From Actinernus sp. WN-2022 (lineage: Eukaryota > Cnidaria > Anthozoa > Actiniaria > Actinernidae), in assembly GCA_030867875.1 (NCBI GenBank), contig JAOWCC010001589.1, positions 83,785,537 through 83,849,536 of the forward strand: a stretch of DNA of 64,000 nt, given 5' to 3'. Positions 1 through 9,098 of this stretch are shown one piece after another. Below the pieces are notes generated by a model, which was given only the letters and a program-made list of their open reading frames with translations, was not told the DNA's origin and made no database searches. A program made the position numbers and the translations under genes. Numbering within the stretch: the first letter of the stretch is position 1; each line of letters starts with the position of its first letter.

Positions 1-172
1 CAAATTCAGCGGATTAACTAATCTTGACAAATTAACACGTTCTTGTCGGTCAAATGTTATGATGGTCGGAATCAGTGTTATTCCTTCGTTCTTTGCTTTC
101 TCTTTGGTATCCCTACCCGCTCGTACACCCCGATACCTCAGAATGCCATTAGGCTTTAGCTTATATAGGGTC

Positions 173-1167
173 TTAGTATAATTTCATCAGTGAATATAGA
201 GATTCCCGTGCTCTGATTGGTCGAGAATTACGTCATACGTCGCTATATTCACCTCCAGAGCGCCTGGAGGTGAATATAACATACAAGGCACTTACCAAAA
301 TGGCCGCTCGCATATTTACTGATGTTTCTCACGAATAAATAAATAATATGAAAGAAAAAGCTTTTCCAAAACCCACTAAAGAAGCAACTAAATAAGTATG
401 GCTAAACTTGAAGCTTATTTTAATCCATAAGCCGTCACAAACAAAGTTCACTTACGAGTTTTGGCCGGGGTTGAGGTTATTCGGTCCTCGTGAATCACAA
501 CTGAAATAACGTCTACTTAGAGCAATAAATAACACAACGAGACTTTGGAACTGTTCGACTTAAAAAGAGTGTACTTACTTGAGTTATTTTCCCCGTGGTT
601 CTTGATAGGAAAACAACAAGTTCTAGTTTTCATTCAGGAAGCCGGTTGCTGTTATGCTCTTCTCTCGCCGCTCTCGGTGTGTTTTCAAGTTTTATCTCAT
701 ACCGAAATCATTTGTCTCTTGATTTACCATTGTCTTTGATTCTGTGATGGCTATAATCCACAAATTTGTCCTTCATGAAAGCGGTTCCTTTCGATAAATT
801 TGCACTCGCCGTGGCAGATTTTCAGTCAGCCGAGTTTGCCCACTTCCACTCATTTTCGCTGCATTTCCTCTCTTTGTAACACGGTTCGAGGTCTCAAAAG
901 TGAGGAGTGCTGCTTCAACTTGAATTCTAGTGTGCATTTGGATTGCTTTTCGGTATTTCTCTGTCTTTAGCAAATCCATTCTTGTAGTCCCTGCAAGTCT
1001 CCTGTCGAGTCGGTTTGTGCAGTGAACCGTAGCGGCATGTGATTATGCAAATGTTGTCACAAAACTATCCTGTCACGCGCGCTTGTAAAACTTATAAAAG
1101 GGTCGGAAGTCAGACTAATAATTTCTAGTTTTAATTTCTCTGATATTCACTGATGAAATTATACTAA
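173..1167. mobile_element. about 1-kb TIR element (non-autonomous DNA transposon-like)
   Basis: The ends at 173-199 and 1140-1167 are inverted copies of a sequence reading TTAGTATAATTTCATCAGTG and onward. No transposase reading frame is visible inside. The left part contains a short foldback (CTCCAGAGCGCCTGGAG near 252) and a CTCTGATTGGTC motif that recurs near 20398. I infer a non-autonomous element; the superfamily is not assignable by eye and no clear target-site duplication was found. Confidence 0.6.
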
Positions 1168-1272
1168 AACAATTATTCACTTCAGTCTCAGTGACTATTG
1201 GTGAATATTTACCTCGACTTCGTCTCGGTAAATATTCACCAATAGTCACTTCGACTTCAGTGAATAATTGTT
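1168..1272. repeat. near-perfect 105-bp palindrome
   Basis: Arms 1168-1216 and 1227-1272 are almost perfect reverse complements, starting AACAATTATTCACTTCAG, around a loop of about 10 bases. It abuts the right end of the TIR element at 173-1167 and the 2A-containing scrap, so it may be a small MITE or a rearranged end. It would extrude as a cruciform or fold into a long hairpin in RNA. Confidence 0.75.
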
Positions 1273-1507
1273 AAATATTGTCCAGCCGATGAGTTTTCTT
1301 AAAGCGTAGAGCAAGTAGTTCATTCCGCCTATAAGACATGCGTTCTTGAGTAGTTGAGAGCGGCAAGGAGTCATAAGCATGGGAAGTATTTTCCTTGAAC
1401 AGAGATGTTCTCTTCGGCATAACATCAGATGATAGAGCTGGTCCGGGGTTAGATTCAATGTCCATATATATTGTAAGGTCTCTCAGTGGAAGGAATATCA
1501 CAGACAA
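1273..1507 (-). pseudogene. retroelement ORF fragment with 2A-like motif
   Basis: A short open stretch on the minus strand reads through a hydrophobic segment into MDIESNPGP (motif codons at 1439-1462), an exact match to the D-x-E-x-N-P-G-P core of 2A ribosome-skipping peptides. It is followed by a tail containing ELLALRFKK. Known family fact: 2A-like peptides occur near the N-termini of some APE-type non-LTR retrotransposon proteins of aquatic invertebrates. No downstream endonuclease or RT follows; the adjoining palindrome cuts it off. I infer a truncated 5' piece of such an element rather than a host gene. Confidence 0.45.
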
Positions 1508-2030
1508 TCCCGTGTTTGTTCCAACTTGTTATAGGTCTGCGAGGATAGAAGTCCATTAAACATTGATTTATTTTTTATTAGGTATAATGTGCCCCCTTAA
1601 TTGCACGTTACCATGGAAAGGTGGTTTCCATAGCAACATAGACCATTAACATACAAATGTTCAACAATTATTTTAGCTTAAGTCTTCATGTTTACCAGTT
1701 TTTTATTATGTTATGTGAAAATAACTGAGTATTAGAGTCACTAACTTGCAGCTACATTAGCGGGAAATTTGACAATCTTTCAAAAAACATATCTCGACTT
1801 CTACTTGACCAATTTTGGTCAAATAAAGTTCATTACAATTAGAAAACCTTGCTCTAAAATGTAAATAAAGCTGTATCCTCTTTTGATAAATTGGAAAAGA
1901 CAACCCCATCCTGCTACTTCAGTTGCACGACGTACACTTCCGGGTTTCCAAACTGTAAACAGTTATACTTGGACAATTCAACTCGATCGGGTCAAAGTGT
2001 CAACTGGCGACTTCATGCCGGGATTCAGTT
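1508..2030. other. no gene recognised
   Basis: AT-rich intergenic sequence with no supported coding region, RNA gene or clear repeat structure. It leads into the upstream region shared with the other first-exon copies. Confidence 0.5.
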
Positions 2031-2183
2031 CACTTTTGTATTGTGGTATCGTCCTCGAGTTCCGTCGTGGTTGCGTAAGGGTCCCTATTAGTTATACAAA
2101 GAATGCGGAAACTGTAGCGCGACCCTTCAGACTGAGTAAACAGTCTTCCTTGACAGCCTTTTCCTCGTTACTCACCGAGTATC
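2031..2183 (+). promoter_or_regulatory. upstream region shared by the three first-exon copies (copy A)
   Basis: The 150 bases before exon 1A resemble those before copies B (10480-10633) and C (18440-18572). Shared blocks include a CCTATTA pentad region, a GCGGAAACTGTAGCG-like block and a CTTATTCTCA(GACAGAAA)-like block next to the start codon. Conservation outside the coding part suggests core promoter/5' UTR copied with the exon. No TATA box is obvious at a canonical distance. Promoter function is inferred. Confidence 0.4.
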
Positions 2184-2466
2184 ATGGATTATTCTCAGAC
2201 AGAAACGCCAAACATGGAAGACAGTACTGCTTATCTGTACCCCGACGACCAAGACAAATCAGTAGTCTATCGTATCAAGCAGTCAAAGACTAAGTGTGTC
2301 GTAGTAGTGGTATTATTGCTGTTTTTTGCAGGCTGCATAGCTCTAGCGATCTTTTACGCTTCTAAGGTTGCTAATGATTCAGAGGATAGCCACTCACCGT
2401 CACAAAAACCCACACAAAAGCCTCTGGTGGTCTGTGATAGCTTGCAGTGTTTGCACATGGCAAATG
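2184..2466 (+). CDS. M13 peptidase alternative first exon, copy A
   Basis: Starts at ATG 2184 and ends at a GTAAGT donor (2467), phase 1, so it is compatible with exon 2 at 20754. It encodes an acidic cytoplasmic tail of about 37 residues with a basic KQSKTK stop-transfer patch, a Val/Leu-rich membrane segment ending FYASK, a short stalk with KPTQKP, and the CDSLQC motif that opens the M13 ectodomain. Joined to exons 2-19 it would give 766 residues. Compared with copy C the stalk repeat is short and the N-terminus has nine extra residues before MEDSTAY. It could be an alternative first exon or the surviving 5' end of a duplicated gene whose other exons are gone. Confidence 0.7.
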
Positions 2467-2559
2467 GTAAGTAATTTTAATACAACTTTGACTTTGTTTA
2501 TTATCAGTTTATTATTCAACAGCATTCAAACTGCTCACCCGGAGGCACACAGACTAGGC

Positions 2560-3700
2560 ATATACAAGTGTACATACATACTTTATTTGAGACTCCCTTA
2601 ACAGGGCTTTTCAGTCACAATACAATATAAAAATATATATAATCTAATTTACAGTAAAAATATAATATAATTTACAATTATAGGTTAATTTAATAAACCT
2701 TATCTTTATTAAATAAACTATTAAAAACACTTCTCTTAAAATTCTGAATATTTTTGATATTTTGTAGATCTTTTGTAAGACTATTCCATGCACTGACACC
2801 CCGGAAATAAAAAGCTCTTTGTCCCGTTGACAATCTGCAGCGTGGAATATTCAAATTTCCAGATCCCCTAGTATTTCTACCATGAATGGCAGAACGCTTA
2901 ACAAAGTATTTAGATAAATATTCTGGAGCTAAACCATTCATGCATTTAAAAGCTAAACCTAAATCATTAAATATAATCTTTCCTGAGACATTTAGCCATT
3001 TAAGCGATCTTCGGCCCTCAGAAATATGATCAAACTTTCTTAATCCTAAGACTATTCTGGCTGCAAAATTATGCACTAACTGCAGCTTATGTAAATTAGA
3101 TTTAGTAGTATTCCCCCATACTGAGGAGCAATAAAACAATTTAGTAAATACAAAACTATTTATGAGCAATAAAAGTGTTTTCTTATCTAAAAGGTGCTTG
3201 ATTCTATTTATCTGTACAAACTGATTCATACACCCAGAATTAGCTGTTTTAGTAATATGTACATTATACGTAAGGCCTTGGTCTATAAAGATGCCAAGAT
3301 CCTTAACAACTGGAACAGGTGAAATAGTCTTACCTAGTAATGAAAGAGAAATGGCAGGTAACTGCTTAGTAAGTTGCGGCAAACCAACAACTAGTAATTT
3401 TGTCTTATCAGGATTTATGAGTAAAGAGTTTTTTGCACACCAATTACTGATATTCATGAGGTCATTATTTACAGCTGAAATAGCATTTAATGAATTCGAT
3501 ACTGGAAATTTGAAATACAGTTGACAATCGTCAACATACGCAGTAACTTGGCTATGACTAACCTTGTTAATTAGATTATTAACATATATTGTAAAAAGTA
3601 CTGGACCTAATATCGATCATAAGGGACACCGTGTTTTAATGGTAGCACTTCCGAAACAGAATCTTCGTAGCCAAACTGTCGGCACAGAGACGACGGTGAC
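2560..3700 (-). mobile_element. 5'-truncated CR1/L2-type non-LTR retrotransposon
   Basis: Minus-strand remnant of the C-terminal half of a reverse transcriptase. Reading from 3700 downward there is a LPLKHGVP...LGPVLFTIYV block with a small rearrangement where PQGSI is expected (about 3600-3640), the catalytic YVDD-type box (TAYVDD near 3523-3540), then an uninterrupted 255-residue stretch (2690-3457) with LGIFIDQGL, the CSSVWGN-like thumb motif and FNSLF at the end. The 3' UTR runs to about 2560. No endonuclease part remains, as expected for 5' truncation on insertion. It sits in the interval between first exons A and B. Confidence 0.85.
2690..3457 (-). pseudogene. reverse transcriptase C-terminal fragment
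   Basis: An open stretch of 255 codons of the thumb and C-terminal region of a CR1/L2-like RT. It is only part of a protein: the catalytic box lies upstream in the same frame, but the fingers, EEP endonuclease and ORF1 are missing. Recognisable pieces are LLINPDKTKLLV, VKDLGIFIDQ, NSFVFTKLFYCSSVWG and SAWNSL. There is no sign of host selection. Confidence 0.8.
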
Positions 3701-4011
3701 CGCCTCGATCATGCTCTTGGGCATTGCCGGTTTATGAGGCCCTTTTAGGGTAAATTCCGACAAGCGACACGGCGTTGAAATAGCGACATGAAGGAAATGA
3801 AATAACGAATAACGTCTGATATTGTCTGAAACTGCGACAGCGGCAGCGAAGTTCCTTTTCAACCCCCCTTCCTCCCCCACCCCGCCTTGAAAAACGTCAG
3901 AGCGATTTATCGATTTTTTTTTTCAAAAGTCAGTGCATACACTATCCGTTTTCCATTCATGTCTTTTTTATTCCAACTTAAACAACTCAAACAACCTCTG
4001 GCTCCCATCAC
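3701..4011. other. no gene recognised
   Basis: Non-coding sequence with a polypyrimidine stretch (3858-3885). Blocks such as GCGACAGCG recur near 8880-8900. Nothing codable is supported. Confidence 0.45.
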
Positions 4012-4284
4012 ACGTAGCCCAAGCTTGGGATCTGTAAAATATTTAACAGAATTTGTATGGGATTTTTTGTTTTCCACGTAAATCTTGAATAAAAATTGAC
4101 AAAAACCAATACAGTGTCTTCTCGTGTTCTTTAACTGTCTATGAGAGCTGTACAGTATGCCACGAAGAGCCTACCATGTTACAGCGAATTTCAACAAAAA
4201 AATTCCTAACCCTATGGGGTAGGGAACATTTTGATGAAGTTCGTTATAAAATATTATATAGATCCCAAGCTTGGGCTACCTGTG
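4012..4284. mobile_element. foldback MITE (AGCCCAAGCTTGGG family)
   Basis: Terminal inverted repeats of about 30 bp: GTAGCCCAAGCTTGGGATCT at 4014 and its reverse complement ending at 4280. The 273-bp interior has no coding content. The outer GGGCTACCTGTGG motif recurs in foldbacks at 44841-45049 and 54003, suggesting one family. Confidence 0.7.
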
Positions 4285-4309
4285 GTCCCATATGACTCAA
4301 TTTATTTTT

Positions 4310-4500
4310 GGTAGGTACTTCGTGTAACGTACACATATAGTATTGGGGGAGGTTACTAAACAACAGATAAACAACAGATAAATACCATGCTTCTTTAATT
4401 GTCCTGTGGACTAATACAAACCCTACTCCTACATTTAAAAAACTCTAACCGTCAAAAACGGGTTCAATACTATATGTGTACGTTACACGAAGTACGTAGG
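4310..4500. mobile_element. 191-bp foldback MITE
   Basis: Arms 4310-4344 and 4467-4495 are inverted copies (GTACTTCGTGTAACGTACAC). The interior contains ACTAAACAACAGATAAATAC, a CTTCTTTAATTGTCCTGTGG block and CCCTACTCCTACATTTAAAA, which matches the unit of the tandem array at 57790-58380. Confidence 0.7.
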
Positions 4501-4510
4501 TTATTTTCCT

Positions 4511-4620
4511 AGGTACTTCATATATCGTTAAATGAAAGGTCCCAAGCACTATTATAAATATCTTATATTCTTGGTTTGTATACGTTATATTAGTGCTTAT
4601 TTAACGAAATATGAAGTACC
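4511..4620. repeat. 110-bp inverted repeat next to the previous MITE
   Basis: AGGTACTTCATATATCGTTA at 4511 is matched inversely by TAACGAAATATGAAGTACC ending at 4620. The end sequence (GGTACTTC) is the same as that of the 4310-4500 element, so the two are probably related foldbacks inserted side by side. Confidence 0.6.
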
Positions 4621-4757
4621 TACCAAAATTTTTGGTTGAAACCGCTGATCGAAGTTATTGAAGGCGTAAAAAATTGAGTCATTATTAAGAACATGATTAA
4701 CTGGCTGATGCAAGGCGTGAGGTTAATGAATTATGCATAATATATGTGATGTTTCTG

Positions 4758-5298
4758 ACAAATAGAATGCAAGCAACCGTGGACGACGATCCTGCTGGTG
4801 TACGTTGGATCAGTGATTGATTTAATCGGCTGAACACATAAAACTAAAAATAGCAAAGCCGACACAACGTAAATTTTAGAGGTTTATAACGATATTTCGG
4901 CTGGCCAAACCAGCTTTCTTCAGGTAATATGAAGAAATGTTATTACATTGGCGAACGTGACTAACTAGAAATATGGGTTACGAAATACAGGAAATAGATG
5001 ACAAATGATTGACACTATAAATATAGAAATAACAAGATAATGAGGTTATATATATACCAGCTATTATGACTCGTCACGGATGTTGAGACCATAAGGTACG
5101 AGTGTTCTAGCTTGTGTAATGAGAGTAGCTTCTCTGGCCTTACGAATTGAGTCTCTATTAGAGAACATTTTTTCGATGGGGATTAGTTGCATGTCATTAG
5201 CAGTGTGATTAGGTGTCGAGAGAAAATGTTCAGCAGCTGTAGTAGGTTTAGATATGTTATTAGACTTGTCTACGGTCCGTCGATGTTCGTTAAATCTG
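4758..5298 (-). repeat. PLE pseudo-LTR, downstream copy
   Basis: Holds the last part of the GIY-YIG reading frame, the stop codon at 5064-5066 and about 300 bases of 3' tail with the hammerhead-like motif at 4891-4924. Nearly identical to 8215-8756. Confidence 0.9.
4891..4924 (-). ncRNA. hammerhead-ribozyme-like motif in PLE tail (copy 1)
   Basis: Minus strand reads CUGAAGA, a GCUGG-UUUGG-CCAGC hairpin, GAAA, then UAUC. This matches the order of the hammerhead core (CUGANGA, stem II, GAAA, two-base stem III, cleavage H). Flanks AUUAC and GUUAU can form a stem I with one mismatch. An extra A precedes stem II. Known: PLE pseudo-LTRs in many metazoans carry minimal hammerheads with a short palindromic stem III that act as dimers. 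Activity here is untested. Confidence 0.5.
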
Positions 5299-8150
5299 TC
5301 TTTCAGACGTCGTTTTGTCTCACCTATGTATTGTAAATTGCAGCGGTTGCATTGAATCATGTAGATTAGATTTTTTATGTTACACGTCAAATTAGTTCTG
5401 ATAGAGCGTCTTTCACCGGTAGAGAAGAAAGTATAAGTGGTTTGTCCGTCACAGATGTAGGGGCAAGTAGAACAGTTCTTTCCACAGCGGAAAGAGCCAG
5501 GTGGGAGCTGAGGATCAGTCGAGTTAGAAGGGAGTTTAGCTTTAACTAGTAAATCACGGAGGTTAGAGGTGCGTCTGAAGGCTACAAGTGGCAAGTGTTG
5601 AAAGACTTTCTTGCAGCGGACAGAGCCGGAGTGTAGCAGGCTGTAGTTCTTCTTAATTATTTCAGAAATATGAGGGAGTGATGGGTTATAAGTAATAACA
5701 AAAGGTATACGGTTAGAATTGTGTGTGTCTTTGGTTTGTAGAGCAAAAGCGTGAGGGATGTCGGCAGCGCGTTGTATTTGTCTAGCAAGAAAGGAACGGT
5801 TATAGCCGCGTTTAATGAGGTATGTGATAAGCTCAGCAGTGCGGTGCTTAAAAGCTTCGTCAGTAGAACAGATACGTCGTAAACGGAGGGCTAAGCTAAA
5901 AGGGATGGCTTTTTTGGTATGTTGTGGATGGCAAGATGAATAAAGTAGATGCTGGTGCTTATCTGTGGGTTTAGAATAGAGATCAGTCTCGATATTACCA
6001 TTGTTTAAAGAAACATTAACATCAAGGAAAGGTACGTTAGTAGAAGAGTGTGAGCTGGTGAATTTGATGGTAGGGTGAATGTCATTAAGATAATCGATGA
6101 ATATTTTTAGGTTGTCTGGACCTTCGGTCCAGATCATAAAAATATCATCGATATATCGAAGCCAAGTATGTGGTTGAGATGGAGCGTTTACCAGGGCGTT
6201 GGCTTCGAAAAAAACAAGAAACAGATTGGCAAAAGTAGGGGCCATTCTAGTGCCCATGGCTGTGCCGTGAATCTGAAGGTAGTGGTTATCGTTAAAAGAA
6301 AAGTTATTCATGGTTAGAATCATGCGAATAAGGTCACAGAGTGTGCCAGTAGGAATGGTTATATGGGGGCGAGTACGTAAAAAGTGATCACATGCATTAA
6401 TCCCTTCATTATGTGGAATGTTAGTGTAGAGTGATGAGACATCAAGGGTAACTAGTAGTGTGTTAGCGGGTAAATTATCGATGGCAAGGAGTTTGTTGAG
6501 AAAGTCATTAGTGTCTTTGACAAAAGAGGGTAGTTTAGCAACTAAAGGTTTAAGGTGGTAGTCAACAAAATGGGATATACGTTCAGTAGGGTGGCTGTTA
6601 GATGATACAATGGGGCGTCCTGGATTGCCTGGTTTGTGTATTTTAGGTAAAATGTAAAAGCGTCCTGGGGTAACGTCAGTTTGTATAAGGTATTGTTTGG
6701 TTTTGTCGTTGATTAAATTGTCACTGTGCATTCTGTTAACATATACAGTGATACGTTGTTGTATGTTAGCCGTTATGTCTTCGTTTAATTGTCGGTAAAA
6801 TTTGGTGTCATTAAGTTGTCTGTAACATTCGTTGATGTACCAAGTTTTGTCCATAACTACTGTACCGGAACCTTTGTCCGCGGGTTTAATAATTATGTCG
6901 TGGCGTTGCTTAAGTTGGTCTATAGCTTGTCGTTCAGTAGCAGTAAGGTTGTCACGAATCTTGTTAGGTGTGGCAGTTATGTCAAGTTTAACAGCGTCTA
7001 AAAAAGTGTTAAGAGCCGGTTCTCGGTCGACTGGAGGAGTCCAAGTACTTTTGTTACGGAAAGGATTGTCGTGTTGTGTGGCATTGGGGTTATTTGTGTT
7101 ATCGTTATTAGTGTTATTGTCAAAATAATATTCGGTTAGTCGCATCCGTCGTGAAAAGTCGTAAATGTCGGCTGTCAGTTCCGGCCAATTAATATGTCGC
7201 GGTGTGGGGCAGAACGTGAGTCCACGAGGAAGAACAGATATCTCGTTGGTAGATAGAGGAGAATTAGAAAGATTGATTACTGAAGTGGTGTCAAGTTGAA
7301 TTTGAGCTGGTTTAGTTTTACGTCGAGTACGTCTACGTTTATTGCCGGTGGGCGGAACAGTGGATGACGTGGTAGTGGGAGCGTTAGATGAAACTGATAC
7401 GGCAGACACGTGCGCATTTATAGCATTATTGTTGACCTGTGGGTCGCGATTATTAGCAGCAAAATTAGTATTGTTAATGTGTTGGCGGAAAAAAGCAGTC
7501 TTTTTATCACGCCTGTAGGTTAGCAGAGACTCAAGTGATGAAGCCATAGAATCCAGTTTAGTGGTATAGAATAAAAAAGCATCCGATGTACAAGAGTTAC
7601 GTAAAAGTTCCTTTTGATGTGCTAGTTCCATAGTTAGTGAGTCTGTCTTGTGTCGGCATTCGGTGATTAATAACTTTAAGTGGCGGTAGGCAGCAAAATA
7701 TGAAATATATCTCCACCGTCGACGGAATTTCTGGTTGTCTGGGTACATTGGTGGGTCGCGAGGAAGTAGTGATATCGGGATGTAGTTGTGTTCCTTATAG
7801 AAATTATAATTCAGAAAGTGATGTTTGTATCGGGTGAGCTTGAGTTGAATCCTTTTCGTTTTGTTGAATAGACTTGAATATGGGTACGGCGTGGGTGAGT
7901 TTGTAGTTGAGGAGTCGGCAGCTGTCGTAGGTTGTACAGTATCAGCAGTATTTGGTCCGGGGTTGGGTTGGATATCCATACAGATGGTAAGTGTTGAAGT
8001 GAGCGCCAGCACAACTGACAACAAAATAGCAGGATGTCTAAAGCATGACCATTTGATGGTATTTGAAGAGTGAAGAGTTGTACGTGATCCCATAGCAGGA
8101 GGATGGAAAGTGCCAATGCAAATTCTCCATGAGGCGATGTCGATGCCCAT
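5064..8150 (-). CDS. Penelope-like RT / GIY-YIG endonuclease polyprotein, 2A-like leader
   Basis: An uninterrupted 1028-residue ORF. PLE proteins copy element RNA with a telomerase-related reverse transcriptase and nick DNA with a GIY-YIG nuclease. Visible features: a hydrophobic leader (about 40-57) running into MDIQPNPGP (D59-P66), a 2A-like motif with Gln in place of the usual Glu; a long basic, Asn/Thr-rich region with RRRTRRKTK; RT motifs LPKIHKPGNPGRPI, LDVSSLYTNIPH, GTAMGTRMAPTFANLF and the catalytic RYIDD (about 665-669); a Cys-rich linker (CGKNCSTCPYIC); and GIY-YIG at the C-terminus (IYM 929-931, YIG 941-943, ETKRRLKDRFNEH). The Met at 8150 is the first in frame; the Met at residue 20 is an alternative. 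No stops or frameshifts, so possibly active. Confidence 0.92.
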   Translation of the reverse strand: MGIDIASWRICIGTFHPPAMGSRTTLHSSNTIKWSCFRHPAILLSVVLALTSTLTICMDIQPNPGPNTADTVQPTTAADSSTTNSPTPYPYSSLFNKTKRIQLKLTRYKHHFLNYNFYKEHNYIPISLLPRDPPMYPDNQKFRRRWRYISYFAAYRHLKLLITECRHKTDSLTMELAHQKELLRNSCTSDAFLFYTTKLDSMASSLESLLTYRRDKKTAFFRQHINNTNFAANNRDPQVNNNAINAHVSAVSVSSNAPTTTSSTVPPTGNKRRRTRRKTKPAQIQLDTTSVINLSNSPLSTNEISVLPRGLTFCPTPRHINWPELTADIYDFSRRMRLTEYYFDNNTNNDNTNNPNATQHDNPFRNKSTWTPPVDREPALNTFLDAVKLDITATPNKIRDNLTATERQAIDQLKQRHDIIIKPADKGSGTVVMDKTWYINECYRQLNDTKFYRQLNEDITANIQQRITVYVNRMHSDNLINDKTKQYLIQTDVTPGRFYILPKIHKPGNPGRPIVSSNSHPTERISHFVDYHLKPLVAKLPSFVKDTNDFLNKLLAIDNLPANTLLVTLDVSSLYTNIPHNEGINACDHFLRTRPHITIPTGTLCDLIRMILTMNNFSFNDNHYLQIHGTAMGTRMAPTFANLFLVFFEANALVNAPSQPHTWLRYIDDIFMIWTEGPDNLKIFIDYLNDIHPTIKFTSSHSSTNVPFLDVNVSLNNGNIETDLYSKPTDKHQHLLYSSCHPQHTKKAIPFSLALRLRRICSTDEAFKHRTAELITYLIKRGYNRSFLARQIQRAADIPHAFALQTKDTHNSNRIPFVITYNPSLPHISEIIKKNYSLLHSGSVRCKKVFQHLPLVAFRRTSNLRDLLVKAKLPSNSTDPQLPPGSFRCGKNCSTCPYICDGQTTYTFFSTGERRSIRTNLTCNIKNLIYMIQCNRCNLQYIGETKRRLKDRFNEHRRTVDKSNNISKPTTAAEHFLSTPNHTANDMQLIPIEKMFSNRDSIRKAREATLITQARTLVPYGLNIRDES

Positions 8151-8214
8151 GATTTGAAGAATAAAGACAGGTAAAGTCGGATCTGTTTGAAGATCTACGG
8201 TTGAAATTTAAATA

Positions 8215-8756
8215 ACAAATAGAATGCAAGCAACCGTGGACGACGATCCTGCTGGTGTACGTTGGATCAGTGATTGATCTAATCGGCTGAACACATAAAA
8301 CTAAAAATAGCAAAGCCGACACAACGTAAATTTTAGAGGTTTATAACGATATTTCGGCTGGCCAAACCAGCCTTCTTCAGGTAATATGAAGAAATGTTAT
8401 TACATTGGCGAACGTGACTAACTAGAAATATGGGTTACGAAATACAGGAAATAGATGACAAATGATTGACACTATAAATATAGAAATAACAAGATAATGA
8501 GGTTATATATATACCAGCTAGTATGACTCGTCACGGATGTTGAGACCATAACTGTACGAGTGTTCTAGCTTGTGTAATGAGAGTAGCTTCTCTGGCCTTA
8601 CGAATTGAGTCTCTATTAGAGAACATTTTTTCGATGGGGATTAGTTGCATGTCATTAGCAGTGTGATTAGGTGTCGAGAGAAAATGTTCAGCAGCTGTAG
8701 TAGGTTTAGATATGTTATTAGACTTGTCTACGGTCCGTCGATGTTCGTTAAATCTG
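8215..8756 (-). repeat. PLE pseudo-LTR, upstream truncated copy
   Basis: Direct repeat of 4758-5298 lying 5' of the PLE ORF. It includes a fragment of the C-terminal coding region starting at RFNEHRRTVDKSNN. A one-base insertion (ACTGTACG versus AGGTACG context near 8552) shifts the frame just before the C-terminus, so this copy is non-coding. The junction at 8756/8757 marks the 5' truncation point. Confidence 0.9.
8348..8381 (-). ncRNA. hammerhead-ribozyme-like motif in PLE tail (copy 2)
   Basis: Same motif as in the downstream pseudo-LTR. Here the arm reads GGCUGG against CCAGCC, giving a perfect six-pair stem II, one pair better than copy 1 (AGCUGG). The remaining core letters are identical. 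Confidence 0.5.
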
Positions 8757-9098
8757 AGAACTATCGAGTTTTCCATGAAGAAACGTCACAGGTCAAACCC
8801 CCACCCCCAAACATCGTTGGACGTTTCTCGTGGAAAAATCGAAATGTGACGCTTCCCTAAGAAAACAATAGACGAAATTGCGACAGCGACATGCCCACCT
8901 TCCGAGATTGCGACAGGGGGCAGCCCCCGCCCCCCATACACACATGCACCCCCTAAAAGGGCCTCGTTTATTTTCACCCGGCGTATATGTAATTGTAATT
9001 GTAAACTGCGATGAGTGCGGTTTCAATGCCGAAATTAACGAATGCTCAACAGCAACAAGAGCAACTCGTGGATGGTCAGTGAGCTATTTTGGTATAAA
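8757..9098. other. no gene recognised
   Basis: C-rich and GCGACA-containing intergenic sequence next to the PLE truncation point. Short open stretches overlap on both strands but have no recognisable protein features. Confidence 0.5.

Larger units (their letters stand above)
4758..8756 (-). mobile_element. Penelope-like element (PLE) with pseudo-LTRs
   Basis: Full-length-looking PLE on the minus strand. A 541-bp segment (4758-5298) covering the ORF's C-terminus plus 3' tail is repeated almost exactly at 8215-8756, upstream of the ORF. This is the partial tandem arrangement known for PLEs (pseudo-LTRs, produced by tandem or template-jumping insertion). The upstream copy is 5'-truncated inside the GIY-YIG coding part. 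The two copies differ by only a few bases, arguing for recent insertion. The element lies between first exons A and B of the M13 gene, opposite in orientation. Confidence 0.93.

Noticed and set aside
1883..2293. 136-residue frame overlapping first exon A
   Set aside because: Out of frame with the M13 exon and lies over its promoter/5' UTR; exon 1A explains the region better.
8038..8322. Small minus-strand open frame in the PLE upstream pseudo-LTR region
   Set aside because: Overlaps the N-terminus of the large PLE ORF in another frame and has no support beyond being open.
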